A stretch of DNA of 64,000 nt from Nyssa sinensis (Eukaryota > Streptophyta > Magnoliopsida > Cornales > Nyssaceae): the NCBI GenBank assembly GCA_008638375.1, contig CM018037.1, positions 29,820,576-29,884,575 of the forward strand, in the 5' to 3' direction. Positions 1 to 11,823 of this stretch are shown in pieces. The notes beneath the pieces were generated by a model. The model saw only the letters and a program-made list of their open reading frames with translations. It ran no database searches and had not been told where the DNA came from. Each line of letters begins with the position of its first letter. Position 1 is the stretch's first letter. The position numbers were made by a program, and so were the translations under genes.

Positions 1-119
1 AATATACAAAGTTTAAACAAATTTCGAGCTCAATTTGACATTATGATCTTCGAGCTATCAGCATGTAATACATAGAAAACTTGGGTGTGTGTGTGTGTGG
101 GGGGGGGGGGGGTGATCCT

Positions 120-1000
120 TTGTCCTCTGGTTTTCAAGGTTTTGTTGCCTTTGCTGTCGATCATTTTGCCTTTGTCTCATTTGTATGAATTCCCAAAACT
201 TTTCCTTTCTAATCAGATTTGTAACTTCTTGCTTTATGGCATAACACTCATCGGTAGTATGATCGTGTTCCCTGTGAAACTCGTAGTACTTAGCTTTATT
301 TCCTCTCTTTGGGTCTCCTCTAAGAAGTTTCGGCCATTTGAGGTCTTTTCTAAATTGGATCTGGTGGAGAACATATTTCAGAGGAGCTAAGTCTTTGCTT
401 TCTTGGAAAATGATCTAGGTTGTTCCTTCCGATCTTGCTTTCTAGGCTTTAAAGTCTCCATTTCTTGTCTTTAGGGCTTTCGAAGGGACATGTTCTTTCC
501 TTCGGGTTTGCTTCTTAGATTCCCTGGAGGAGGTTCTAACGTTCTCAAAAGTAATGTACTTTTGAGCTTTTACGAGTAATTCTGACATACTCGAGCGAGG
601 ACTTTTTATAAGTGAATCACTGAATATACCCGAGTCTAATCCAGAGGTTAAAATAACTACAGTGAACCTATCCTCACAACCTTCTTCCAAGGTCAACTCA
701 TTGTTGAACTTACTGATGAAATCTCCTCAAGGATTCCCTTTTTAACTGTTTGATTGGCAAGGGGAACTCTATACCTTTTTTGAGCCTTCTGCTTGTGATA
801 AAATGATTCCCAAGTTCACAACTTGAATCTATAAACGTAGCAATTGAGTTTGGTGGCAAATGGTGAAACCATTCCAGGGATGCACCTTTTAGATTAGTTA
901 CAAAGAATCGACACATAAGAGCATCAGTGCTGTCTTGACGGACCATGGTAGGATGAAAGTGTAACAGATAATCGACAAGCTTTATACTCCCATCATATAG
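120..1000 (-). pseudogene. Retrotransposon gag polyprotein, broken
   Basis: Gag would form the virus-like particle of the retrotransposon. The minus strand around 710-946 encodes a stretch with the gag-typical WFHHLPPNSI segment and the TSRRLKKG motif. The 442-696 region follows with SLIKSPRSSMSELLVKAQKY. About 120-400 encodes a knuckle-like KYYEFHREHDHTTDECYA segment, equivalent to KYCNFHKDHGHITNSC in the complete element further right. The frame is interrupted several times, so no full-length product is possible. The assignment rests on colinear similarity to the second gag copy in this window. Confidence 0.75.
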
Positions 1001-1591
1001 CTCAAATTTAGGAAGAGTGAACTTTTTGGGACGTTACTCTACCATAACCTCTAGGGTGAAGGGAGTTCCTCGCATACCGAACAACAAATACATGCATTGC
1101 GCATAAACTTGCTAGGGTGCCTTAACTTTGGAAACCGTGGATTCTACTTCCCCTTCCACCCTATGTTGAGACTAATGTTGGGGATGAACTAAATGACCTC
1201 CTTAAGTCCTTTGTTGGTGATCTTGGTTATTGTTATTAACCAAGACATCAGCTTGCAGAGGTTGTTGATTATGGGGTAATGATTGCTCGTTTTGAACTAG
1301 TAATTGTTCATTTTGAACTGGTGATTACTGGTTCTAAGCAATAGGATAAGGATTGTAGGCTTTCTGATTTTGCACCAAACTAGCCATACCCTAATTTAAC
1401 ATCTTGATTTTCTGTGCAAATATATTCATCCTCTTGTCTGCTATCTTCGAAGTTGGCTGTTGATTGTTGGCACATTTTTTTGTGCATGCTTATTGCAGTG
1501 GTGGCTGATTTCTCTTTCTCGGACAAAATTTCGGAGCCATCGATGTTTTGAAATTTAAGGTAGAAAACAATCATTTCCTACTGAAGATGCC

Positions 1592-2090
1592 AAATTGTTG
1601 TAGTTGATTTCTGCCTGATGTGATCAATGGTGAGGAATATCCCGATCAACAACTTGTAAAACAAAGGGGTTAAAAGGTCACCAGAGAGACTAAGGTGAAG
1701 AACTCTTTGATGGCTAACTCAGATGTGTTTTTATGAGAGAATTGAATTGGAACTTAGGTCTAGAATTTGGACGTACCTTGAAAGGTGACATTTCTCTCCT
1801 TTTATAGGCATGGGTATACCATCACTAATAGGATTCAAATTGAAGAAAAATAGAGATTGTGCCTATCATATTATGGCAGATTCCTAACTGGACTCTGCTA
1901 TGAGCTCTATACCAAAGTAAGTATGCTCAACATTACTAAATGCTCGGTATGATAAGGTATCCAGCCAACACTTCTTCATGTGTGGGCCCTATCGTCAGAA
2001 GTAAGGTGGTCGGGAGTCTCGCGTGATCCCATGATGACGTAATCTAATACACGTGTCACCATCTTTGGGCTTGGGTCTTTTGGGCACACC
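1592..2090 (-). repeat. LTR of the left-edge gypsy element
   Basis: On the minus strand a TATAAAAGGAG box at about 1,794-1,805 is followed by a leader-like stretch. The region ends beside the sequence TTTGGCATCTTCAGTAGGAA, which aligns with the primer-binding site TTTGGCGCCGTCTGTAGGAA of the complete element. The right boundary is uncertain: CA dinucleotides at 1,970 and at 2,086-2,089 could each be the LTR edge. The second LTR is outside the window. Confidence 0.55.
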
Positions 2091-2470
2091 AACTGTAAAT
2101 GAGTTAAGCTAAGACAAACATTTCTTAAGCTTGACTCGTTAAAATTAATGAGCTTTAAATTGTATTCAAACTTTTTTTTTATTTCAAGCAAACGTTGAAT
2201 TAGCCTTTAATGGAGCCGATCACAAGTTGAACTCGAGTAACTTAATTTTTTTGTATAATATTAGAATATCTATTATTTTATTGAGTCGAGTTATTAACGA
2301 GTTTTAAAATATATTCAATTTGACTTATTTTTCTAACGAAATGATTTTAAATGAGTGACTAATTGAGCCGATCAAAAGTTAAGCTCGAGTATTTATATAC
2401 ATAAATATATGTACCCCTATAAATTTATGTTCAGATGGATAACTTATTGCATAGAGTTGGTGAGTTTCTA
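2091..2470. repeat. Relic repeat, two GAGCCGATCA units
   Basis: The segment GAGCCGATCAcAAGTTgAaCTCGAGTA occurs near 2,213 and again near 2,365, about 152 bp apart, within AT-rich sequence. A similar GAGTCTGAACGAGTTT/TTCGAGTAACTTAG sequence appears near 46,620-46,670. It looks like an old dispersed plant repeat; I cannot name the family. Confidence 0.45.
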
Positions 2471-5400
2471 GACCATGAAAAAAACTCATTAGTCATAGTG
2501 CCGTGTACCTTCCTTGTTACTACTTCATACATAAATATAACGACTCTTTTTAGAATTTTCAAACATATAATAAGAAAATATTCAAACAAATTCAGTTATA
2601 ACTTTCTAGGTTGTTGAAAAATGGATTTTCCTCTGCAACAAACTTTAGGGATACTTATTTAATCAAATTTGAGAACCCAGTCTTGATGGTGAAACTACTT
2701 AATTCTCTTCTCTTTTCTTTTTTTTTTGTTTTCTTTAGATTTCCATTGCATGCCGAAGTACTTCACAAGTGCAAGGAAGCAACATATGAACCAAAAATAT
2801 TTACATATCCCTTTCATATATATATATATATATATATAGTGATCATGAGTCTTGTTTACAATTCACAATCTTCTACAAATTGGTCGTACAAGTTGTTAAT
2901 ATGATCCAATATTATATAAAAAAATGATTATTAAATAATTAATTTGGTTTCCCATTGTGACCGCTGCCGGTGGAAGTGAGAGTGTGACACCTTGTTAAAA
3001 ATATTGATAACATCAGTTGATTTACAATGCCATTAGGTGGGAAAATGTTTAGGTTTTGACAGGTTAATGTGGTCAATCTGACAACTTATAACAACTTTTT
3101 GATTTTGACGTAGCAAGAAACGTGTAAAGAAATTAAGCACGGTGAATATCTAAGTATTTAACCACTCCTAAATGAAAAAAGATTGTCTAAATTTTGAATT
3201 ATAAATATTATTAGTAATAACTGAATAATGGATACAAGACGCAGCCTTGATTTCAATCAAGTGCGTTGCTGGTGGACTGTAGAATTAATCTTCTGAATTA
3301 GTCGACTCAAATAATCGAATACCGAGTTATCGAAAAATAAGTAAATAATGAATGTTTCTTACATTGTATTTGTAGAGATAAAAAATTATAATAAGTAAGC
3401 AAATCTTATCAAACTAGCAAATCAAAAAAAATAAAAAAAAATTAAATTTCAAAAACGTTTTTGAACCAAAGTCATAAGACAAGTTTGACATGAATTGGAC
3501 TTTTTCATTTTCACTACTTCATATATTTCGTCACTTATTTTACATCAATTTTTTTTTCTCTTTCTATTATGAATTATAATAAATAAAATTCAATAACCCT
3601 ATTCCCTACTTTTCCCTGAACTCACAAATAGGATGAAGTCAGGAATTTACTTTAAAGGGAGGGCAGGCCAAACTTTGTTTTTAATGTTCGATCATAAGTT
3701 TAAATATTAAAAAAAATATATATATTAATTAATTATATTTTTGAAAAGTAACTAAATTCATTAACATATAAAAGCTTATAATTTAAACAAAAAAACTTGA
3801 CTGAAAGCAAGGACTCTCAAAAAAATTTAAGCTTTACAAAAAAATTGGATAAAAAAAATCTAAAGATGTGAAATTTTTTTAAATCTGAATTTCAATGTAT
3901 CTGAATAGGATTAGGATTTAACTGTACGTATTGCCTTATAAATATGTTGTAACTTTATTTTTTACATAGTGAAAAAAGATCGCCGCACTTGTTGACGTAG
4001 GTATATTATCGAACCACGTAAATTCTTTCTATCGATTTTTTTATTTCTCTCTAATTCTTGTTGCATTAATCATTAATTTAAACAATAATTGGTATGACAA
4101 AGATATAAAATAAAGGAAATATATCTAAAATTATTTTTTTAAAAAAGCAAATAAAAACAGACAATGTTTGACTTCACATTAAGTAACAAGAATCTCATCC
4201 TATCTATTTATGTATCATTATCATAATTAGTCATATATACATTATATATGTACTTTTAAATTTTAATTTTTTAATTAAAATTAAATAAACATCTAATATA
4301 TACATAATTATATATGTAACATAATATGATTGTGACATCTATACGAGTAAAGAAAGTTCATCCAAACCAATGTGAAACTAAGCTTTGTCTAATAAAAAAA
4401 TTGACTCCAGTGTCCTCATTGAACTCGTCCATGTCCGCACACATGCAAAAGCACGAGAATACGTACTATTTTCATGCTTATAGTCTACGTTACATTGCAA
4501 TTGAAACAAAAAAAAAATAATTAATTAATCTTGAGCATGACGAATCACAAGATCATCAAACAACCCACAACTAGAATATTTAAATATAGAGATTTAATTA
4601 ATTGTACCATAATCAACTTAATTGTAACAATCTTATCAATTCCGTTTAATTAAATTACATTAATCTGAACAGTTTTATATAATAAATAAATACAATGTCT
4701 TTGTCATTTGATTGATCTGGCAATAGCAATCCGGGCAGCTTTTTTTTTCTTATTTTTTTTCACACTTTTGCTTACATAATATTGAAGTCATATGACGTAA
4801 AAGAATTATTTAAACCTTATAGAAAAGATTATGCAAGAAAGGCTAGGGATTAAAAAAATATATATTCTTTATTTCTTCTTTGAAAGGGAAGGGCACAGAT
4901 ACAAATTTTGCATCAATCACTGGTTGAGTTTTTCAAATGACTAGATTATTTGCTTTATCCCAAGAGTTAGTTAATATTGGAGGAGATACAACGAATAAGT
5001 TTTTATTAATTGAAGCACATATTTTTTATTTAATATTTTACGAGTACTTTTGAGACTATAGTTTTTACATAGTTAAAAGTTATATGAAAATATTTGAAGA
5101 GATTATAAGCTTACAATACGATCATGCGCCCAAAAAACCCAGATAGTGGGGGTGGGCTTTGGGTTATAAAAAAAATACTTTATTTGATCAATAAAAAAGT
5201 AATTATTTCCAAATCTCTTTTTTTCTTCCCAAATTTTCTAAACTGTGAGTGTCTAACGATCGTTGAATTGTTTCTTTGTCGTACCAAGAAGTTATTCCAT
5301 GAGTCTGTCCCATACGTATGACAACCTCTGTAATTTTTAGCAATACACATAAAATAGTAAAATTATAGAGGTCTTCAAACCATGTAATGTGCTTATAAAA

Positions 5401-5535
5401 TAATTTCTCATATTTATATATATATATATATATATGTTTTATCTTTAATTAGTCTCCTTTTTACTTGCGCACTATATTTTGCTACATATATTAGAAATTT
5501 TTCATTAAATAATATGTGTTGTTTTGTAGAAGTAA
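2471..5535. other. AT-rich intergenic region
   Basis: About 3 kb without a recognisable gene. It holds a (TA)n tract at 2,816-2,838, a (TA)n tract at 5,418-5,436 and several A/T homopolymers. At 3,636-3,720 there is a stretch ending in AGGGAGGGCAGGCC that resembles the dispersed 'gcggat...gggg' repeat seen at 40-44 kb. Short open frames exist but have no composition or motif supporting a gene. Confidence 0.6.
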
Positions 5536-5957
5536 TGTAGGACATATTTGGTACATTAAAATTAAGGATATTCGTTTTAGAGTTTTATTAAGATTGTTTA
5601 GTTTTTTATTTTAATTATTCATAATTTATCTAGTTTTCTAGTTTTATTAGGTTAATTTTAGAAAATATAGGAATTAATAGTTTCTTATTCGAATGTACTA
5701 GTCTTTATTGTAGTAGGATTAGTATAAAAATAAGAGTTTTGATTTTCTCGTCAAAGTAGTAGTGTTTCAAAGTAGTAGTGTTTTAGCACTATAAATATGA
5801 TGTAATAGGTCTTTATGGTTAAGTTTTTTTTATCAATATTACTTCAATTACGAATTTTGGAGAATTATTTTATCTTGTTGGGTGAGGAGTCCTCATGTTA
5901 CTTGTTTTATAAGAAATTCGACGTGTTCGATTCACCTTCCATGTTTCTGGTTCCGCA
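5536..5957 (+). repeat. 5' LTR of the decayed element
   Basis: It begins TGTAG and ends GCA, five bases before the TGGTATCA primer-binding site. A TATAAATATGATG stretch near 5,791-5,803 could be the LTR TATA box. The first 160 bp align with 7,162-7,320. Confidence 0.65.
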
Positions 5958-6126
5958 TTATTTGGTATCAAGGCGAGAATTTGTCTGGCTCAATGACAAA
6001 TTGTGTAGACGGAATAAAAAATTTCATTGACATTTGTCATGGGATAGAGGCTGCTATGAGCGACGATTGATGAACAAGGGAGATAGTTAGCACATATTAA
6101 TGATCAGGTTGGTGTTATGCAACTAG

Positions 6127-7140
6127 ATGCTCATGCGACTCAATCTTAATGCTCATAGAGATCTTCCAGTCAACAGGAATCGTGCCAAAGGATTTGCTCG
6201 AAGCCAACTTGAAGACAAAGCTATTTGTAATTACGAAAGAGTTTCATATTTTGATGATAATTTTTATCTTAAAGACTTTCATGATTTGGATGATTGTCTT
6301 AATAATTTGAGACTTTCAGAAGAAAATAAATATTTTTGGACAGAAAATAAACTTATTGGATTCGCTAAAAGAGTGGCTTGATTTACAAAGTCGTAAACGG
6401 TTGCAAAAAAAAAAAGATGCATTTGTTCATGGCCAAGAATGATGAAACTGCTTATGAATAATTTTTTGCCAAAAAATTATTTACAGATTTTAGAAGATAG
6501 ATATAGGCCAACATGGAAAAACACCAAGAAAGAAGCACAAGTAAATAATGAAATTGTTGAAGTAACTTTCACTAATAAGGTTGCACATATTGAACCATTG
6601 AAAAAAGTCAACGTTCTTGTAGAAAATTCTCTTATCATAGAAGATGCAGATCAAATTATTTCATCCATTAAAGATGACCACAATGAGTCAATAGAAAATA
6701 AAGTTGAATTTATTTTTATTGATGTTGCTAAAACAACTGGTGCGAATGATATATAAGAAGAATTGCTTGAAAATTCTATTATAGAAAAATAAAAATAAAA
6801 TTCAAATTTAATAGATTTCATAAATTATTTTACACAAGAGAAAGCTGAAATTCTCATAGAGATAATCAACAATACATATAAGAAAGAACCTGAATTCATA
6901 AAGAATGATGATGATGCTTACAAGAAGATTGAACTTGTAGTAGATCAGGAAGATATTTTTTATTTTATTACAGGAATATTATTATCATCAGAAGAAGTGA
7001 CTATAATTACAGACTTCATTGAAGTGGTGAAAAGAAAAATATTTGAGTCTTACAATGTTCTTCAAGAGATGCAACCATTGATAACAGGTTATGGACGAGT
7101 TCGAGGTCGTATACATCCAGTCAACTCGAGGTCGAGTTGT
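6127..7140 (+). pseudogene. Internal coding remnant (gag/linker-like)
   Basis: Open stretches on the plus strand at 6,127-6,381 and 6,439-6,756, then interrupted frames to about 7,140, lie between the two LTRs. The first contains DLPVNRNRAKGFARSQLEDK, resembling the basic linker upstream of gag domains in plant gypsy elements. The last readable part has YGRVRGRIHPVNSRSS. No protease, reverse transcriptase or integrase motif is visible. This is probably the remnant of a gag-pol fusion after a large deletion; the exact family is unknown. Confidence 0.45.
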
Positions 7141-7161
7141 TTTTCAAGTAGGAGAGATTGA

Positions 7162-7320
7162 TGTAGGACGGACTTGGTACACTAAAATTAAGGATATTTG
7201 TTTTAGAATTGTATTAGGATTGTTTAGTTTCTTATTTTAATTTATTCATATTTTCTCTAGTTTTTTAGTTTTATTAGAATTAGTATAGAAAATATAGAAA
7301 TTAGTAGTTTTTCATGTTGG
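7162..7320 (+). repeat. Truncated 3' LTR of the decayed element
   Basis: It aligns with the first 160 bp of the LTR at 5,536 and is directly preceded by the polypurine tract. The expected remaining 260 bp are not found next to it, nor after the neighbouring element at 10,505. Confidence 0.65.
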
Positions 7321-7340
7321 GTAACAAATTCAAACCACTA

Positions 7341-7918
7341 TGTCACAAGCTTAATATTTTAAGCACCCGTGCAACACTTAACAACTCACAATTGGGCTTG
7401 TAGTACTAAGTTAGCCTATCTAGCTAGCTCACCTAGAGTGGTGGCTAGAGAAGATAATAGCTAGAGAGATAGAAACTTGTATTCTCAATAGAAGATTGCT
7501 TACACTTGATTGAGTGAGTGGCAAATGAGACCTCCACCCCTTTTATAGGCTCTTGGCCTTACAATCAATAGTTAGGATAACTTTGATCTAAGAGCTTTGA
7601 TGGTGGGTCTAGAATGTTCCTTAAGGGATCATTCTAAAATTCTTACAAAGTCAACATTCTAGAATACTCCTAAGACTATTCTTTATACAAAGGTTATCTC
7701 TAAGTCTCTATAATATTCTACTTGTATCTACATGACTCTAATATACGAGAAGGTTCTAGAATATTCCGCACTCTATGAGAATGTCATAGGTCACTCTGAA
7801 ATTCTCTAGATGCCTAGCCTTGTAGACATGCAGTGTGGATGCTTCCTATAAGCGTCAGCGTGGCGCCTGTGCGGCGTCCATGTGGCGTAAATTTTGTCCC
7901 TTTTGGTAGGGCATGACA
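7341..7918 (-). repeat. 3' LTR of the TR-GAG-like element
   Basis: 578 bp, TGTCACAAGCTTAAT...GCATGACA. It is clearly diverged from its partner LTR: many substitutions and a 30-bp gap around 7,455-7,475. The insertion is therefore older than the 16,102-27,077 element. Confidence 0.85.
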
Positions 7919-8470
7919 TTCTCCCCCATCTAAGCTCACGACATTCCTCAGCGCGTATTCGTCTTTGGGCTGATGACTGGCCCTTGGAGTGTGTCTTCAT
8001 GCTCACAGTTGGCTTGACCTCTTTTAATCGTTTCTTCATTTTAGTTTGCTTCGTTGTTTTCTTAAGGTCCAACATTTGTGGCCCTTCATGGAGTAAAAGT
8101 TGCATGGCAGACATGGTCTTGGCTTTGGTCTTGGACAACCATTTTGTTAGAACCATACATACCTTTCCTCCTTCTATGATGCACATAGAGTTGACGAATA
8201 GGAGTGTAATGGCCTTGGCATTAACAAAGAACTCCATACCAAAAACTATTGGATAGTCGTCCATAGGCACGACTGAGAAGTCTATGAGTCCATCCCACTC
8301 GCCAATGCTAGTACATGTGTTTCGGGCAATACCATGGATTGGTTTAGTAGTGGAGTTTACAGCCTTTAGTGAACTGCCCTCCTTAGTTGCCTTAAGACCA
8401 AGTCTTTTGGCTTCCTCCCACGAACATAAGGTTATATGACACACCGGTATCTACCAAGGCATGAGTTATC
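7806..8470 (-). pseudogene. Retrotransposon aspartic protease domain, frameshifted
   Basis: The protease would cleave the Gag polyprotein. Read on the minus strand, a HALVDTGVSYN segment carries the catalytic DTG at about 8,455-8,435. Shortly after it the frame changes: the matching EEAKRLGLKATKEGSSLKAV continuation is in another frame, at 8,444 and below. The core ends with the PMDDYPIVFGMEFF segment, typical of the flap and second half of plant retroviral-type proteases. It is broken by the frameshift and fused at its end to LTR sequence. Confidence 0.75.
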
Positions 8471-8499
8471 TTCCCATTGACCTTGGCTTCGACAAACAT

Positions 8500-9888
8500 G
8501 AGGCCTTCGCCTTTGGGTGGTGTGGTCCTTACCTTCATGGCTCCAAGTAGTTGCAGCAACCCAATGCAAGTGTCTTCTTGGCCTTGCTGCTCTTGTTGCT
8601 CCTCAAATTAGGACGTTATTGCATTAAGCGTCTTTTTCTTTAGGCAATCTCTCGTCCAATGAGCACCATTACATAGGAAGCAAGGATTTTTAGGTATGGA
8701 CGGTTGATTCTTGCCATCCTTGCCCTTGTCAGACTTGTCCTTTCCATTAGGTGGCTTATGGCGTCCAGCGTGTTTGTCGGCTTCTAGATGCGAGGGGTTG
8801 CCCATATCTTCCCCACCTTTGCCAGAGTTATCCCTCCTATTCTTGGATGGAGAAGGATCTCTCTTGACCATATAATCAATTAGTGACTCGGCCTCCGCAA
8901 TGGCGGTTGCGAGTTCTTGCACCCCACGTTGCCTTAACTCGGTTTTGGCCCAAGGTTATAGGCCATCAAGGAAGTAAAAGAGAGAATCTTTATCCGACAT
9001 ATTCGGGATCTCGAGCACAAGGGTGGTGAACTCTTTCACATACTCCTCAATGGTGCTTGAATGTTTGAGTCGGCGGAGTCGGCCACATGCTTCCTCGTCA
9101 GCATTCTTCGGGTAGAATTGTCATTTGATTTCTCTCCTAAAGTGCTCCCATATGTCAATGGTGCACATATCCCGTTGGATTTCGGCATGCCTTCTACGCC
9201 ACCATAGCATCGCGGTGTCAGTAAGGTAGAGGGTTGCCATTTGTATCTTGGTAAGTTCATCAGTTATACCCACCGTTAAGAAGTATTGTTCGAACCCCCA
9301 TAAAAAGTTCTCGAGCTCCCGTGCATTCCTTGCACCAGCGTAGCTTTTAGGTTTAGGTACATCTACCTTGGGTGTCTCTCGGGTAGTGACATTCCCCGCG
9401 GTAATGGCCCTTTTGCATAAGGCCCAATCAGAGTGCACCTCTTCCACTTCAGTACGAAAGTTGTTAAGCTCCCCCTGTCAATATACCCACGAAGGTTGGT
9501 GAGCTCACCCATGAGTTGGTCTCTCAAGGCTTGGAACTCCCGTCTAATGGAACCTCCTAGCTCATTAAGGGATCCCTTTATGGCTTGGTTGAGCTCCCTG
9601 CATTCCGTCTCTAAGCCATCGAGACGTTGCCCAACTTCTTCCAAGTTTGAGTCCCATAATGACACAATGGCCTCTATGCTAGCCAACTGCAACTCGAAGC
9701 TAGCCATCATGTCTTTGGAAGTGTCCTTGGACTTGTTCTGTTGCTTCCCTTGGGTAGGGTTGCGGTGCACACCTCGACCACGCTCTTAGACTTGGGTTTG
9801 CTCCTCCTCGTGAATTGTCTCTGAAGTCGATATAATGTCCTTCGCTCCTTATATTGCGACATGCTCGAAATCTAGGCTCTGATACCAA
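8500..9888 (-). pseudogene. Retrotransposon Gag, broken by stops and frameshifts
   Basis: On the minus strand the order is as follows. There is a basic N-terminus (about 9,888-9,700). Next comes a predicted coiled coil (9,700-9,450, LNQAIKGSLNELGGSIRREF), then the capsid-like domain (9,380-9,000: YAGARNARELENFLWGFEQY and TLYLTDTAMLWWRRRH). A basic linker follows, then one zinc knuckle, CFLCNGAHWTRDC (CX2CX3HX4C), at about 8,690-8,650. In-frame stops interrupt it near 9,118, 8,957 and 8,607, and one frameshift lies around 9,440. The size and order are those of a full plant gag, so this element once encoded its own particle protein. Confidence 0.8.
9876..9887 (-). other. Primer-binding site, initiator tRNA-Met type
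   Basis: On the minus strand TGGTATCAGAGC lies two bases inside the 5' LTR. This is the standard plant initiator-Met primer-binding sequence. Confidence 0.85.
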
Positions 9889-9889
9889 C

Positions 9890-10504
9890 TGTTATGGGCT
9901 TAATATTTTAAGCACCCAGTGCGACACTTAGCAACTCACAATTAGGCTTGTAGTGCTAAGTCAGCCTATTTAGCTAGCTCACCTAGAGCAGTGGCTAGAG
10001 AAGATGGTGGGCCAAGGGAACAAGAAAGCTAGAGAGAGAGGAACTTATATTCTCATGAGAAGATTGCTTACACTTAATTGAGTGAGTGGCAAATGAGACC
10101 CCCACCCCTTTTATAGGCTCTTGGCCTTACAATCAATGGTTAGGATCACTTTGATCTAAGGGCTATGATGGTGAGTCTAGAATGTTCCTTAAGGGATCAT
10201 TCTAGAATCCTTATAAAGTCACCATTCTAAAATACTCCTAAGACTATTTTTTATACAAAGGTTATCTCTAAGTTTCTAGAATATTCTACTTGTATCTACA
10301 TGACTCTAATATATGAGAAGGTTCTAAAGTATTCCGCACTCCATGAGAATGTCCTAGGTCACTTTGAAATTCTTTAAATGTCCAGCCTTAGAGACATGCC
10401 ATGTAATATAGATGCTTCTTGTAAGCGTCAGCGTGATGCTCATGTGTGACGCCTACGTGACATCCATGTAGCGTAACATTTGTCTCTTTTGACAATGCGT
10501 GACA
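9890..10504 (-). repeat. 5' LTR of the TR-GAG-like element
   Basis: 615 bp, TGTTATGGGCTTAAT...GCGTGACA. It has a CCTATAAAAGG TATA box on the minus strand (about 10,110-10,120) that is conserved in the partner LTR (about 7,540-7,550). Confidence 0.85.
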
Positions 10505-10640
10505 ATTAGCTCTTATGTATTCCCATTTTTCTGCAGGCAAAATTTCACAAATATTCATCAAGTCACCAAGTGTCATGTCACATGTAATATCGTATAAGAC
10601 TTTCCTCAGCCTCTTAGTTGGCAAGAATACTTAAATGATT
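10505..10640 (-). other. Unassigned coding-like fragment
   Basis: On the minus strand the 45 codons from about 10,624 read RLRKVLYDITCDMTLGDLMN followed by ICEILPAEKWEYIRAN, with amino-acid composition like a real globular protein. It then runs into the LTR. I do not recognise the family. It may be an exon remnant or a piece of another mobile element trapped at the insertion site. Confidence 0.35.
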
Positions 10641-11255
10641 TGTTTACAATTAGTAGTTTTCTCTCTCTCTCTCTAAAAGTTTTTTTTTAGACATTTCTTT
10701 GTTGTCTTGTAATCAAGAGATAAAAATTTGAAAGGGCATCATTTTTCTTGCTTTTCCACGAGATAAGGATGAAGACATTACAAGTTGAATATATCTATCA
10801 ATATACGACAATCTTAGTTGTATATTTATATGTTCTCTTTATATATATATATATATATATAAAATGCTTTAGTCTTTGATAATTATTAAGGAAGGTGCAT
10901 CTTAGATCTCTTTTTATTATAAAATTATCAAATGAGACGATTACACTAAGTTATTATTTCAAGGGGACATGGTGATTTTTATAAAGTTTATCTGTTTTTA
11001 TATATATTTATAATATTTTTTATAACTTTTAAAAAATAAATCATAGTCAAATCAGATATTAACACAGAGATATCATCCAACTTATTCCCCATTGCTTGAG
11101 CTTTTGGAATTCAGGGGTTCTTGCCATTAATGAAAAAAATCATCTGCATAGCAAGTAGCCAGTCTCACTTATTGTTGGCATATTAATTATATATATGGTA
11201 GATCAGTAGAGCCCTACAATTCTATGATGCAGTGGGTCAAGGCAGCTTTGAAGGA

Positions 11256-11291
<36 letters not shown>

Positions 11292-11823
11292 TATATATTA
11301 TACGCGCTAACCACCTTTGGAATATATGCTGGTTCTAATTATCTAACCTGGTATTGGGAATTTCATGCGCGCACACACACGTGTGTGTATGTGTGTGTGT
11401 ATATATATATACGTGGCCATCTCCGAACAATATGAGATTGCTTGCTTCAGAACAATATGGCCATTTTCACAAGGTAATACGATTCTGCCAGCTGGCTTAG
11501 AAGGTACATCTGATAAAATTTGAACCATACAAATTTAAATGGATAATGTTTGGTTTCAAATTAAGTAGAAAATATTTTTTATTATTTATGTATGTGTCAT
11601 AATTATAATCTGTCTTGTATGACATACACATTTATTTTTTAATATTACTTAATTTTTATTTTTAAGTTAAAATTAAATAGTCATATGATATATATGTGAT
11701 AACATACATGACAAATTGTAATTATTATACATACGTGGGTTAAAAAAGATTCTTCTTACCTGGTTTGGAGTTAATTATTGTCTAATTTAAAATACCGAGC
11801 AATGTTTTTAACTTTTAATGATC

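Larger units (their letters stand above)
1..2090 (-). mobile_element. Ty3/gypsy (Tat-like) retrotransposon, 5' part only
   Basis: A degraded LTR retrotransposon lies on the minus strand and runs off the left edge of the window. Read on that strand it has an LTR (about 2,090 to 1,592), a primer-binding-site remnant at about 1,575-1,592, an untranslated leader and then gag down to about position 120. The peptides match the gag of the complete element at 16,102-27,077 segment by segment, so both belong to the same broad clade. The protease-pol part would lie left of the window. No target duplication can be tested because only one end is visible. Confidence 0.8.
5536..7320 (+). mobile_element. 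Decayed LTR retrotransposon, no pol
   Basis: The LTR at 5,536-5,957 starts TGTAGGACATATTTGGTACA. A related copy starts at 7,162 (TGTAGGACGGACTTGGTACA) and is colinear for about 159 bp before it stops at the border of the next element. A primer-binding site TGGTATCAAGGCGAG, initiator-Met type with one indel, lies at 5,963-5,977. A purine tract AGTAGGAGAGATTGA at 7,147-7,161 sits directly before the second LTR. The 1.2-kb internal part holds only gag-like or linker-like open stretches. The 3' LTR is truncated, apparently by the neighbouring insertion at 7,341. Confidence 0.75.
7341..10504 (-). mobile_element. TR-GAG-like non-autonomous LTR retrotransposon
   Basis: A 3.2-kb element has LTRs at 7,341-7,918 and 9,890-10,504. 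Both begin TGT, carry the shared TTAATATTTTAAGCACCC segment and end TGACA. Read on the minus strand, the right LTR is followed after two bases by the initiator-Met primer-binding site TGGTATCAGAGC (9,876-9,887). A polypurine tract GATGGGGGAGAA abuts the left LTR (7,919-7,930). The 2-kb interior encodes only gag and an aspartic protease-like domain, with no reverse transcriptase or integrase. This is the layout described for plant TR-GAG elements. Flanking five-base sequences (CACTA and ATTAG) do not match, so no target duplication is seen. Confidence 0.85.

Noticed and set aside
85..390. 101-codon hydrophobic plus-strand frame
   Set aside because: Reverse complement of the gag region of the left-edge retrotransposon, preceded by a G homopolymer.
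9433..9789. 118-codon plus-strand frame opposite the gag coiled coil
   Set aside because: Shadow of the minus-strand gag; the coding signal and motifs are on the other strand.
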